Of a stretch of DNA of 64,000 bases, positions 46,301 to 54,262 are shown piece after piece. The notes beneath the pieces are model-generated. The model saw only the letters and a program-made list of their open reading frames with translations, made no database searches and was not told the DNA's origin. The stretch comes from an uncultured Alphaproteobacteria bacterium (GTDB lineage: Bacteria > Pseudomonadota > Alphaproteobacteria > SP197): NCBI GenBank assembly GCA_958295695.1, contig OY282363.1:3290225-3354224 (forward strand), written 5' to 3'. A program made the position numbers and the translations under genes. The first letter of the stretch is position 1, and every line of letters starts with the position of its first letter.

Positions 46301-46987
46301 GGCCGCGAGGTGCCCAACAACACGGGCTCGCTCGCGCCGATCCGCGTCCGGGCGCCCGAGGGGTCGATCCTCAACGCGCCGCGCCCGGCGGCGGTGACCG
46401 TGCGCCACGTCATCGGCCAGATGCTGCCCGACGTGGTGCTGGGCTGTCTCGGCCAGGCGCTGCCCGGCGGCGTGCCCGCGGAGGGCAGCTCGAGCCTGTG
46501 GAACCCCTCGCTGCTCGGCGGCCACGGCGTCACGGAGGATCGCGACTACGGCTCCGCCACGCCCTTCTCCGTCACGATCTTCCACTCCGGCGGCGCCGGC
46601 GCGCGGCCCGGCAAGGACGGCCTTTCGGCCACCGCCTTCCCGTCGGGCGTGCGCAACACGCCGGTCGAGATCACCGAATCGATCGCGCCCGTCGTCTTCA
46701 CCCGCAAGGAACTGCGGCCCGGGTCCGGCGGCGAAGGCCGATACCGGGGCGGCGACGGCCAGGTGATCGAGATCGAGCACGGCGAGGGCGCGCCGTTCGC
46801 GGTCCTCGCGCTGTTCGACCGCATCGGCCACCCGGCCCGCGGCCGCGACGGCGGAGGGCCGGGCGCCCCCGGCGCCGTCCGGCTCGCCAGCGGCAAGGTC
46901 CTCAGGGGCAAGGGCAAGCAGATCGTGCCGGCCGGCGACCGCCTGATCCTGGAGCTTCCGGGCGGCGGAGGGTTGGGGAAGGCTTGA
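43331..46987 (+). CDS. Fused hydantoinase A/B (5-oxoprolinase-like) protein
   Basis: 1218 residues. The HyuA half starts LAVDIGGTFTDVVLDRDGEE and contains FDMGGTTAKICLIDGG (about 285-305), both ATP-binding. The HyuB half begins near residue 705 (VLWDRLIALVEEQAQAIVRT) with RTAFSTTVREAGDLSAGVFD and ends GGGGLGKA. ATP-dependent cyclic-amide hydrolysis: 5-oxoprolinase or N-methylhydantoinase. Fusion of A and B is typical of 5-oxoprolinase. Start ATG at 43331. It lies about 170 bases after the methyltransferase gene on the same strand. A gamma-glutamyltransferase elsewhere in the window (61236) would fit a gamma-glutamyl cycle. Confidence 0.93.
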   Translation: MTVRLAVDIGGTFTDVVLDRDGEEWTGKVPTTPSAPADGFMAGAMEILDRAGVAPGAVDLILHGTTLATNALIERKGAVTALFVTEGHRDSLEIAYENRFDQYDIMADRAAVLVPRERRLPVPERIDARGEVLTPLDEAAVTAWLDRLEDMDVGSIAVGLLHAYANPSHERRVGRMARARFPDMAVSLSSDVCPEIREYERQTTAVANAYIKPAMARYLADVDRRLAGAGFRRPCLLMTSGGSLVTIETAREFPVRLIESGPAGGAILAGHLARRLGEDEVVSFDMGGTTAKICLIDGGEPLLGRVFEVDRAHRFMKGSGMPLKIPVVEMVEIGAGGGSLASVDRLGRIQVGPESAGADPGPACYGRGGTRPSVTDANLLLGRLDPDAFAGGAFPLDADAAAAALRAHVGGALGLDAGSAALGAVEIVDETMASAARVHAVERGKEIRNRAMIAFGGAAPLHAARLAEKLGVSKIVVPANAGVGSAVGFLLAPVAYEVVRSRYMRMSAFDADALNALFAAMSDEAREVVALGAPGAPAVERRHAYARYIGQGHEVKIDLPGRAFDAADAARIAETFETAYRRQFGRSVPGLEVEVLTWSVTAHAERDGTVGGATVAGEPRAASGDARREIVFPGRAGRSEARVHRRDGLAAGERVAGPAAIVEEQTTTIAPPGWRADVDGDGNLILTREAAAGAAAGLAAGLRHQVLWDRLIALVEEQAQAIVRTAFSTTVREAGDLSAGVFDLKGRMLAQAVTGTPGHVNAMAASVGFFMEKYPPETMREGDVYVTNDPWLGTGHLFDFTAVTPCFRDGAPVGFFASTVHVVDIGGPGFGPDAGQVYEEGLCIPIMRLFDGGRPNESVFDIVRANVREPVQVVGDLYSLTASNDVGRRRLLELMDEFGMNGLDDIADHIVSTSRDAMLEEIRRLPRGSWRREMACDGYDRPVALKATLTVADDGIDVDFAGTSGVSPFGINVPLTYTQAYASFGVRCVVGREVPNNTGSLAPIRVRAPEGSILNAPRPAAVTVRHVIGQMLPDVVLGCLGQALPGGVPAEGSSSLWNPSLLGGHGVTEDRDYGSATPFSVTIFHSGGAGARPGKDGLSATAFPSGVRNTPVEITESIAPVVFTRKELRPGSGGEGRYRGGDGQVIEIEHGEGAPFAVLALFDRIGHPARGRDGGGPGAPGAVRLASGKVLRGKGKQIVPAGDRLILELPGGGGLGKA

Positions 46988-47343
46988 GACGGCGGCGGTA
47001 GCGGAGCATCGTCACGGCCAAGGCAGGATCTAAGTCGGGTTTTATCGACCTCTCCATCGCCTCACCGACCCACCGCCTCTGGCCATCCTTCCACAATGTT
47101 CGGTCCATTTTAGAGCCAAGAAAACAAATCCCGATGTTATAAAAATCAACGGTCGATGTTGTATGTTGGACAAGCAAAGCGTATTAGCATTCTTTCAAAA
47201 TTGCGAATCCATCGTTACAATTTCTGGGAGGTCGGGAAGGCCAAGTCGAGACGATACCGTGAAGCCAGTTTGTTTGTCGTTGCGCCTCTATCGGACTCGG
47301 GTATGCGAAACCGAAACGCGGTTGCCAACCGTGCACTTTCAGG
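46988..47343. other. AT-rich spacer, no gene assigned
   Basis: Composition falls sharply compared with the preceding gene and stays low to about 47,900. Short open frames exist but none is supported. This looks like part of a foreign insert with the DUF1643-like gene. Confidence 0.45.
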
Positions 47344-47775
47344 TTACGTGACACGATTGTGTGTGTAGGCCATGTGACTCAAGCAGTCCAGTTCGCGGTA
47401 GTAGCCCCAGCCAGCGACGACAACATTTTCTTTCGGGCGCAAGCGGGCGTCGGAGAGATTTAGTACGCGAACGTGTTCGAACCTTTTGCAATCCATCAAC
47501 TTCACGATAGCGTCTTGAGTATTCTCCGGCCTCACGCACACCAAATTCGGATTGTTCCCGATTTCAGCGAATGTCTGGACCCTGAGAAAACCGCCACTGC
47601 CGCTCTTGGAACGAGTATTTCTAGGACAAGTATTTCCCGGATTCATCATCACCACGATGACGTCAGGGGACTTGCACAACAAGATGTTGGGATTCTCCTC
47701 TTCCGATCTGACGATCTCGAGAGTTGAGCGACACCGGGTATCGTTTAGCTTATAGAAGTCTCCATAGTAGTGCAT
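47344..47775 (-). CDS. DUF1643-like protein, AT-rich, probably foreign
   Basis: About 143 residues from the ATG at 47775; an alternative TTG at 47799 adds eight. VIVVMMNPGNTCPRN, then VRVLNLSDARLRPKENVVVA and GWGYY match the layout of DUF1643 proteins (a beta-strand ending LNPS/MNPG, then VxNLxxxR, then AWG). DUF1643 function is unknown; members are often on phage or mobile DNA. The stop comes soon after GWG, so the C-terminus may be short. Codon usage is unlike that of both neighbours. Confidence 0.5.
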   Translation of the reverse strand: MHYYGDFYKLNDTRCRSTLEIVRSEEENPNILLCKSPDVIVVMMNPGNTCPRNTRSKSGSGGFLRVQTFAEIGNNPNLVCVRPENTQDAIVKLMDCKRFEHVRVLNLSDARLRPKENVVVAGWGYYRELDCLSHMAYTHNRVT

Positions 47776-48020
47776 CGTGCACTGGGATCGAGTTGCCAAG
47801 GTGCGCTCTTACCGCAGTAAGTCCGGGGTTGTGTTGCGGACGATAATGGAAGTTCGGTCGTGTGAAAATGCACGGCATAGATTGCTCCCGTGAGCATTGG
47901 TTGAGCGAGGAGATCGGTTGCCCGCGTCCGTCCACGTCATTCTGCCAGCCGAACAGTCATCGAAGGAGGCGATCCGCGACCGCATGGAACGTCTCATCGA
48001 TGGCCGCTCCGCCCCCCCCG

Positions 48021-48266
48021 TCACCCCCCCGCGACGCGGGGCATCAGGAAGACTTCCGCGCCGTCGGGGATCGGTTGCAGCCAGGCGTCGCGGTAGAGCC
48101 GGCCGTCGATGGCGACGGCGACGCCGCGTTCCAGGACCGGCGCGAGCTCGGGGTAGGTCTCGCCCAGACGCTCGAGGAGCCGCATGACGTTGGGCGCCTC
48201 GACGGGAAACGAGGTCCGCCCGCCCGCCATGGAGCGCAGCGCGGAACCCAGCCGCACCTCGATCAT
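48021..48266 (-). CDS. MoaD/ThiS-family sulfur carrier protein
   Basis: 81 residues from the ATG at 48266. Ubiquitin-like fold, with MIEVRLGSALRSMAGG at the start and the functional C-terminal Gly-Gly (MPRVAGG). It would be adenylated and thiocarboxylated to donate sulfur to molybdopterin. It follows the molybdenum subunit gene on the same strand, 10 bases away, so it is very likely dedicated to that hydroxylase. Confidence 0.85.
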   Translation of the reverse strand: MIEVRLGSALRSMAGGRTSFPVEAPNVMRLLERLGETYPELAPVLERGVAVAIDGRLYRDAWLQPIPDGAEVFLMPRVAGG

Positions 48267-48276
48267 CGTCCGGGCG

Positions 48277-50553
48277 TCACCCGTCGAGCGCCTCGACGAT
48301 GCGGGGCGGGGACATGGGGACATGGGTCATGCGCCTGCCGATCGCGCGGCTCACGGCGTTGCCGACGGCCGCGAGCGGAGGGACGATCGGGGTCTCGCCG
48401 ACGCCGCGCACGCCGTAGGGGTGGCCGGGGTTGGGAACCTCCACGATCGCCGTGTCGATCATCGGCAGGTCGGAGGCCACGGGCATGCGGTAGTCCAGGA
48501 AGCCCGGGTTCCGCAGCCTGCCCTCGGCGTCGTAGACGTACTCCTCGTTGAGCGCCCAGCCGACGCCCTGCGCCGCGCCGCCCTGGTACTGGCCCTCGAC
48601 ATAGTCCGGGTGGACCGCCTTGCCGGCGTCCTGGACCGTCAGGTAGCGCAGGACGACGACGCGGCCGGTCTCCGGGTCGACCTCCAGGTCGGTCATGTGG
48701 ACGGCGAAGCTCGCGCCCGCGCCCTCGGCGTCGATCTCGGCGTGGCCCGCGATCGGCCCGCCGGTCCTGGCCGAGAGCGCGGCCATCTCGCGAAAGCTCA
48801 TGGGCTCGTGGTCGCCGGCGTTCGGTCCCGACGGACGGACGCGCCCGGCCTCCCAGACCACGGCGTCGACGTCGATGTCCCAGATCCGGGCGGCCCGCTC
48901 CTTCATGATCCGGATCACCTGGCGCGCGGCCTCGATGGTCGCCATGCCGGCCGAGTGGGTCACGCGGCTGCCGCCGGTCGTGTCGTTGTGTCCCAGCGCA
49001 TGGGTGTCGGCGATAATCGCCTTGACGGTCCCGTAGCCGATACCGAGCTCCTCGGCGGCCATCATGCACATCGAGGCGCGGCTGCCGCCGATGTCGGGCG
49101 TGCCGAGGGACAGCAGGACGGAGCCGTCGGTGGCGACGTTCATCGTCACGCTGGTCTGGCCGCCGTAGTTCGGCCAGAAGCCCGCCGCGACGCCGCGCGC
49201 CTGGTTGGGGCCCAGCGGCGCCCGGGCGTTGGCGTGGTCGCGCGCCGCCTCCAGGCACTCCACGAACCCGACGGGGCCGAAGGTGGGGCCGTAGACCGAG
49301 GTCTTGCCCTCGCGGACGGCGTTCTTCAGCCGCAGCGCGATCGGGTCCATGCCGAGCTTCTGCGCGATCTCGTCGAGCACGGACTCGATGGCGAAGGCGG
49401 CCATCGGCGCGCCGGGAGCGCGGTAGGCCGCGGCCTTGGGCCGGTTCGCGACCACGTCGTAGCAGTGCAGCGTCACGTCCCGGCAGTCGTAGGGCGCCAT
49501 GCCGCAGACCGCGCCGTAGCTCACGGGCGAGCCCGGGAAGGCGCCGCCCTGATACCTGAACGTGGCCTCGCAGGCCGTCAGCCGGCCGTCGCCGGTCGCG
49601 CCGATCCTCACCGACATGCTGGTCGACGAGGTGGGGCCGGAGCCCCGGAAGACCTCCTCGCGGCTCATGGTCATCTTGACCGGCCGGCCGGCCTTCCTCG
49701 AAAGCGCCAGCGCGACCGGCTCCAGGAAGACGGTGGTCTTGCCGCCGAACCCGCCGCCGATCTCCGACGGCGTCACGCGCAGGCTGGAGAGCTCCATGCC
49801 CAGGATGGCCGCGCACATGGCGCGCACGCCGTAGTGGCCCTGGGTGCAGCACCACAGCTCCGCGAGGCCGTCCTCGGAGACCGTCGCGAGGCAGGCGTGG
49901 GGTTCGATGTAGCCCTGGTGCGCCGCCTCGGTCCTGAAGTCGCGCTCGACGACCAGGTCGGCCTTCGCGAACCCGGCCTCCGAATCGCCCATGGCGATCT
50001 TCAGATACTCGGCCACGTTCGACGGCGCCCGGGGCGCGTTCTCCAGGCCCTTGGTCCGCATGTCCTCGTGCAACACCGGGGCGCCGGGCCTCATGGCCTC
50101 GTCCACGTCGGTGACGTGGGGCAGGACCTCCCAGGTCACGTCGATCGACTTCAGCGCCCTGTCGGCGACGGCCGCGGACGTCGCGGCGACCGCGGCGACG
50201 GCGTGGCCCTCGTAGAGCGCCTTGTCGCGCGCCATCACGTTGCGCGCCACGTCCCACATGTTCTCCTCGCCTTCGCCCTCGACCGCCGCGTCGGGAGCGA
50301 TGTCGGGGAAGTCGTCGCGGGTCGCGACCGCCTTCACGCCCTCGATCGCCTCGGCGCCCGACGTGTCGATCGAGACGATCCTGGCGTGGGCGTGCGGGCT
50401 TCTCAGCACCTTGCCGACCAGCATGCCGGCCACCGACACGTCCGCGCCGTAGCGGGCGCGGCCCGTCACCTTGTCGTTGCCGTCGGGGCGCGCCGGGCGC
50501 GCCCCGACCGTCTCGAACGAGGTCTTGCGCGTGAACTCCAGATCGGGCGGCAT
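48277..50553 (-). CDS. Xanthine dehydrogenase-family molybdopterin-binding (large) subunit
   Basis: 758 residues from the ATG at 50553. Molybdenum hydroxylase catalytic subunit. RPDGNDKVTGRARYGADVSV at the start, SEIGGGFGGKTTVFLEPVAL, KAAAYRAPGAPMAAFAIESV and the C-terminal YQGGAAQGVGWALNEEY and RGVGETPIVPPL with the catalytic Glu. It hydroxylates a heterocycle or aldehyde. It lies two bases downstream of the iron-sulfur subunit. The substrate cannot be told; the gene order (FAD, 2Fe-2S, Mo) resembles CoxMSL-type operons. Confidence 0.94.
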   Translation of the reverse strand: MPPDLEFTRKTSFETVGARPARPDGNDKVTGRARYGADVSVAGMLVGKVLRSPHAHARIVSIDTSGAEAIEGVKAVATRDDFPDIAPDAAVEGEGEENMWDVARNVMARDKALYEGHAVAAVAATSAAVADRALKSIDVTWEVLPHVTDVDEAMRPGAPVLHEDMRTKGLENAPRAPSNVAEYLKIAMGDSEAGFAKADLVVERDFRTEAAHQGYIEPHACLATVSEDGLAELWCCTQGHYGVRAMCAAILGMELSSLRVTPSEIGGGFGGKTTVFLEPVALALSRKAGRPVKMTMSREEVFRGSGPTSSTSMSVRIGATGDGRLTACEATFRYQGGAFPGSPVSYGAVCGMAPYDCRDVTLHCYDVVANRPKAAAYRAPGAPMAAFAIESVLDEIAQKLGMDPIALRLKNAVREGKTSVYGPTFGPVGFVECLEAARDHANARAPLGPNQARGVAAGFWPNYGGQTSVTMNVATDGSVLLSLGTPDIGGSRASMCMMAAEELGIGYGTVKAIIADTHALGHNDTTGGSRVTHSAGMATIEAARQVIRIMKERAARIWDIDVDAVVWEAGRVRPSGPNAGDHEPMSFREMAALSARTGGPIAGHAEIDAEGAGASFAVHMTDLEVDPETGRVVVLRYLTVQDAGKAVHPDYVEGQYQGGAAQGVGWALNEEYVYDAEGRLRNPGFLDYRMPVASDLPMIDTAIVEVPNPGHPYGVRGVGETPIVPPLAAVGNAVSRAIGRRMTHVPMSPPRIVEALDG

Positions 50554-50555
50554 GA

Positions 50556-51032
50556 TCAGGCTCCTCGCATGTCTTCCGCGGTCTCCAGGACCGCGCGGAC
50601 GATCTTGTCGTATCCGGTGCAGCGGCACAGGTTGCCCGCCAGCCAGTAGCGCACGTCCGTTTCGGTCGGATCGGGATCCCGGTCGAGCAGGGCCTTCGCG
50701 GCGACCAGGAAGCCCGGCGTGCAGACGCCGCATTGCAGCGCGCCCAGATCCAGGAACTTCCGTTGCAGCGGATGCAGCGCGTTCCCGTCGGCCATGCCCT
50801 CGATGGTCTCGATCTCGCGGCCCCCGGCCTCGGCGGCGAGCACCAGGCAGGAGCAGACCAGCCTGCCGTCGAGCATCACGGAGCACGCGCCGCAGTCGCC
50901 CGACGCGCAGCCCTCCTTGCTGCCGGTCAGTCCCAGGCGGTCGCGCAGCGCATCGAGCAGGGTCTCCCCGGCGTCGCACGGGAAATCGACGGAATCGCCG
51001 TTGACGACGGCGGTGACGCGATAGTGGCTCAT
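50556..51032 (-). CDS. Molybdenum hydroxylase 2Fe-2S subunit (CoxS-like)
   Basis: 158 residues. Both iron-sulfur clusters are seen: GCASGDCGACSVMLDGRLVC (first cluster), then LQCGVCTPGFL and GNLCRCTGYDKI (second). The N-terminal ferredoxin-like domain runs to about residue 78. It passes electrons between the Mo centre and FAD. Its ATG overlaps the stop of the FAD subunit (51029-51032). Confidence 0.95.
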   Translation of the reverse strand: MSHYRVTAVVNGDSVDFPCDAGETLLDALRDRLGLTGSKEGCASGDCGACSVMLDGRLVCSCLVLAAEAGGREIETIEGMADGNALHPLQRKFLDLGALQCGVCTPGFLVAAKALLDRDPDPTETDVRYWLAGNLCRCTGYDKIVRAVLETAEDMRGA

Positions 51033-51892
51033 GCTCGTCCTCCGGCGCGGGCCCAGGCGATCGCGGCGGCGCGGCGCGCCAGGACGCCCGCCACCCTGGT
51101 GCGGTAGGCGACAGTGCCGCGTTTGTCGTCGATCGGCCGGCAGGCGGCCGAGGCGGCCGCCGCCAGCTTCTCCAGCGCGGCGGCGTCGAGCGCCGCGCCG
51201 ACGATGGCGTCGGCGCAGGCCCGGTCCAGCAGCGCCGTCGGCGCGACCGCGCCCAGCGCCACGCGCGCGGCGCTCACCGCGCCGTTCTCGCCGAGCGTCA
51301 GGCTCACCCCCGCGCCGACCACGGCGATGTCCATCTCGGTGCGCGGGATGAGGCGCAGGTAGGCGTCGCCCGAACGGGCCGGGCGGGCCGGCAGGAACAC
51401 CGAGGCGACGAGCTCGCCCTCCGCCAGCGAGGTCCGGCCGGGGCCCGTCGCCACCTCCTCGACGGGGACATCGCGCCGGCCGCCGGGGCCTTCGATCCGC
51501 GCCGTGGCGCCCGCCGCGATCATGGCGGGCACGCTGTCGGCCGCGGGCGAGGCGTTGCAGAGGTTGCCGACCATCGTCGCGCGGCCCTGGATCTGGGTCG
51601 AGCCGATCAACTCCGTCGCTTCGACCACGCCGGGCCAAGCCGCCCTCAGCCCGGCGTGCTCGCCCAGCGCCGCACCGGGCACGGCCGCGCCGACGCGGAA
51701 GCCGCCGGCTTCCTCGACGATGGCGTCCATGCCGGGAACGCGCTTGATGTCGACCACGAGGTCCGGCTCGACCGGGCCGGAACGCAACTGGACCAGAAGG
51801 TCGGTCCCGCCGGCCAGGACGCGCGCCGCGCCGTCCGCCGCCGACAGCAACCCGACCGCCGCCTCCAGCGTGTCCGGCGCCTCGTAACGCAT
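51029..51892 (-). CDS. Molybdenum hydroxylase FAD subunit (CoxM-like)
   Basis: 287 residues from the ATG at 51892. FAD-binding motifs ARVLAGGTDLLVQLRSG and STQIQGRATMVGNLCNASPA are both typical. The C-terminal CO_deh_flav_C part runs to the end. First gene of the operon. It overlaps the 2Fe-2S gene by four bases. Starts about 76 bases from the DHA2 pump gene, which reads the same way. Confidence 0.93.
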   Translation of the reverse strand: MRYEAPDTLEAAVGLLSAADGAARVLAGGTDLLVQLRSGPVEPDLVVDIKRVPGMDAIVEEAGGFRVGAAVPGAALGEHAGLRAAWPGVVEATELIGSTQIQGRATMVGNLCNASPAADSVPAMIAAGATARIEGPGGRRDVPVEEVATGPGRTSLAEGELVASVFLPARPARSGDAYLRLIPRTEMDIAVVGAGVSLTLGENGAVSAARVALGAVAPTALLDRACADAIVGAALDAAALEKLAAAASAACRPIDDKRGTVAYRTRVAGVLARRAAAIAWARAGGRA

Positions 51893-51968
51893 GTGTCTCA
51901 CTCCGGGAAACGATTGCCGACGGGCCATCGTCGCACGGTTCCGCCCGGCGACGCCAGAGCCTTCGCGT

Positions 51969-53537
51969 TCAGCGCCGGTAGCCCCTCGCGTCGTAGCGGC
52001 GCGGATGGCGGAAGAGCAGGACGAAGGGCAGGAGCACGGCCATCACGACGCCGATCGTCATGAACGCGTTGTTGTAGCCGATCATGGTGGCCTGGCGGCC
52101 GATCTCGCCCTGGAGGACGGCGAGCCCGGAGGCCGTCGCCGTGTCCCAGGCGCCGGTCGGCCCGGGATAGCGCAGGAGCTCGTTGAACGGGCTGACGAAC
52201 TCGTTGATCTCGGCGTGGTTGATCTGGCTGTAGCGCGCCTGCACGCCGACCACCGCCGCGATGCCGATGGCGCTCCCGACATCGAAGTTGAGATAGAACA
52301 GCGCGAAGCCCTGGTCCTGGACGCGCCAGTCGAGCCGCGACAGCGTCAGCGTGTTGAGCGGCGCCCAGATGAACCCCGCGGCGACTCCCTGGATGAAGGT
52401 CGTCCAGGCCACGTCCCAGGGCCGGAGGTCGGTCGTCCAGTGGCCCATCTCCCAGGCCGGCCAGGCGATGCCCAGGAGGCCGAGGATCAGCAGCGGCCGG
52501 GGATCGACCCGGTCGCGGATCTGGGCCATCGCCGTCAGGCCGCAGATCGAGCCGAGGCCGCGCGGCAGCATCAGGTAGCCGGTCTCGAGGGCCGGGTAGC
52601 CGCCGATCTGCTGGAGCTGCAGGGGCAGGAGGATGAGCGGCAGGAACATCACCGAGCCGATGAAGAAGATCATCGCCTGGCCCAGCGCGAAGTTGCGGTT
52701 CAGGAAGAGCCTGCCGTCGATGAAGGTGTCCTTGCCGGTGATCGTGTGGACGACGAAGACATAGAGCGCCACGGCGGCGATCGCGGCCTCGATCAGGATT
52801 TCGCCCGAGGCGAACCAGTCGAGCCGTTCGCCGCGCGCCAGCATCAGCTGCAGCGTGCCGACGCCGATCACGAGGCTGGTGAAGCCGAGCCACTCCATGC
52901 GTTTCTTCTCGGGCTCGGTGCGGGGCACCAGGAACCAGGCCATTACGAGGCCCAGCACGCCGAACGGGATCGAGAGGTAGAAGATCCACGGCCAGCCCCA
53001 GTCCTCGATCAGGACGCCGCCGATCACGGGCGCGATGACGTTGGCCGAGACGAAGCCGAGCGCCCAGAGGCTGGTGGCCTGCCCGTGCCGCGAGCGGGGG
53101 AAGGCGGCCACCGCGATGGACTGGCCCAGCGGCAGCATGGGCGCCGCGACCGCGCCCTGCCCGAAGCGCCAGAAGACCTCCTCCCACAGCGTCGTCGCCT
53201 GGGCGCAGCCGACCAGCGTGACGATGAAGCCCACGATCGAGAACAGGAAGACCTGCTTGCGGCCGAAGCGCGCCGACAGCCAGCCCGAACAGCCGGTCAC
53301 GACCGAGGCGCCGATGACATAGGCGATGATGACCCAGGCGATCTGGTCCGTCGTCGCCGAGAAGGAGCCCTGCATGTAGGGCAGCGCCACGCTCACCGAG
53401 TTCCAGGTGAAGGCGAACATCGCCGTGCACAGCGTCGCGCAGAAGACCGTGGCGATCGCGCGCGGCGTGATGCGCTCGTCCTCGGCGGCGGGCGTCTCCG
53501 GCGCCCCGGCCCGGCGGTCCGGCGCGGTTTCGGTCAT
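51969..53537 (-). CDS. DHA2-family MFS multidrug efflux permease (EmrB/QacA-like)
   Basis: 522 residues, fourteen predicted membrane segments. Motif A-like WLSARFGRKQVFLFSIVGF, motif C-like LGFVSANVIAPVIGGVLIED and the DHA2 signature IFYLSIPFGVLGLV. Exports toxic compounds by proton antiport. No EmrA-like partner or TetR regulator is adjacent. Starts at the ATG at 53537. Confidence 0.92.
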   Translation of the reverse strand: MTETAPDRRAGAPETPAAEDERITPRAIATVFCATLCTAMFAFTWNSVSVALPYMQGSFSATTDQIAWVIIAYVIGASVVTGCSGWLSARFGRKQVFLFSIVGFIVTLVGCAQATTLWEEVFWRFGQGAVAAPMLPLGQSIAVAAFPRSRHGQATSLWALGFVSANVIAPVIGGVLIEDWGWPWIFYLSIPFGVLGLVMAWFLVPRTEPEKKRMEWLGFTSLVIGVGTLQLMLARGERLDWFASGEILIEAAIAAVALYVFVVHTITGKDTFIDGRLFLNRNFALGQAMIFFIGSVMFLPLILLPLQLQQIGGYPALETGYLMLPRGLGSICGLTAMAQIRDRVDPRPLLILGLLGIAWPAWEMGHWTTDLRPWDVAWTTFIQGVAAGFIWAPLNTLTLSRLDWRVQDQGFALFYLNFDVGSAIGIAAVVGVQARYSQINHAEINEFVSPFNELLRYPGPTGAWDTATASGLAVLQGEIGRQATMIGYNNAFMTIGVVMAVLLPFVLLFRHPRRYDARGYRR

Positions 53538-53956
53538 TGGCCTTGGCCCATGGCGCGCCGGAGCCTACACCTCGCGCCCGCCATGACCTCTTTCCGCCGC
53601 GCCATGGCGACAGTGTAGCCCGGCCGCGGGTCCTGTCATCCCGCCGGCCGGGCGCGGTTCGATCCCCGGCGTCCGCGGTTCCTGTCGCCGGACGCCCCTC
53701 GCGTCCGACGCCGTCGATAGGCGTCCCGCCGGCGGGCGATGCGAACGACCGGCACGACGAGTTCAATCGTCCCGGACCTCGCACAGGACACGATGATCGT
53801 CGACGCGAAGCCGGCGCGGCCCTCACGGGTCGCCCTTCAGGGCCGGGCCGAGATGGGGGGTCTCCGGCGGCCGGTCGGTGGCCGCGACGATCCGCGGCCG
53901 CTCCGGCTCGGCCACGCGCCTCGACTCCCTGGCCGCGCTCTCCTCGAATCCGTATC
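53538..53956. other. Intergenic, nothing identified
   Basis: No supported gene. If the antitoxin remnant to the right once had a toxin partner, it would be expected here, but no RelE/ParE-type motif is visible. Confidence 0.45.
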
Positions 53957-54170
53957 GAGAATCTCACGCCGGACCCGGTTCCGGTCCAGCACCGGATCGC
54001 CGAGGTCGCGGAGCCGATCTATGGCGACGGACCGATCGTCGAAGTCCTCGGAGATAGTGCTCGACCGCCAGACGGACGACATCCGCCCGGATGCGCCGTA
54101 GCCGCCACGCGGCCGTATCCAGGGTGCCGGCCACGGAGTCCGGCAATCGCGCGGTAACTTGCCGGTGCAT
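53957..54170 (-). pseudogene. Ribbon-helix-helix antitoxin remnant, frameshifted
   Basis: From the ATG at 54170: MHRQVTARLPDSVAGTLDTA, then RADVVRLAVEHYLRG, an RHH-type antitoxin start. Near 54055 the frame shifts; the continuation SEDFDDRSVAIDRLRDLGDP and VLDRNRVRREIL lies in a different frame, as expected for the toxin-binding tail of this family. No toxin gene follows. It is a dead antitoxin. Confidence 0.7.
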
Positions 54171-54210
54171 GACAATCCCGGAAACCCCGCGGCCCCGTCA
54201 CGGGCGCGGT

Positions 54211-54239
54211 TTGACCCCCGAGGTCGCCGGCCCTTATCG
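54211..54239 (+). promoter_or_regulatory. Sigma-70-like promoter for the beta-lactamase-like gene
   Basis: TTGACC at 54211-54216 and TTATCG at 54234-54239 are separated by 17 bases, the optimal spacing. Transcription would start near 54246, leaving a short leader with GGGAGG before the ATG at 54263. Confidence 0.45.
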
Positions 54240-54262
54240 TCGGACGCGACAGGGAGGGTTCC

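Noticed and set aside
42962..46831. Minus-strand frame of about 1290 codons antisense to the fused hydantoinase
   Set aside because: Shadow frame with repetitive Asp/Arg/Val composition and no recognised domain.
48184..50649. Plus-strand frame opposite the molybdenum subunit
   Set aside because: Antisense to a clear family protein, no ribosome-binding site, low complexity.
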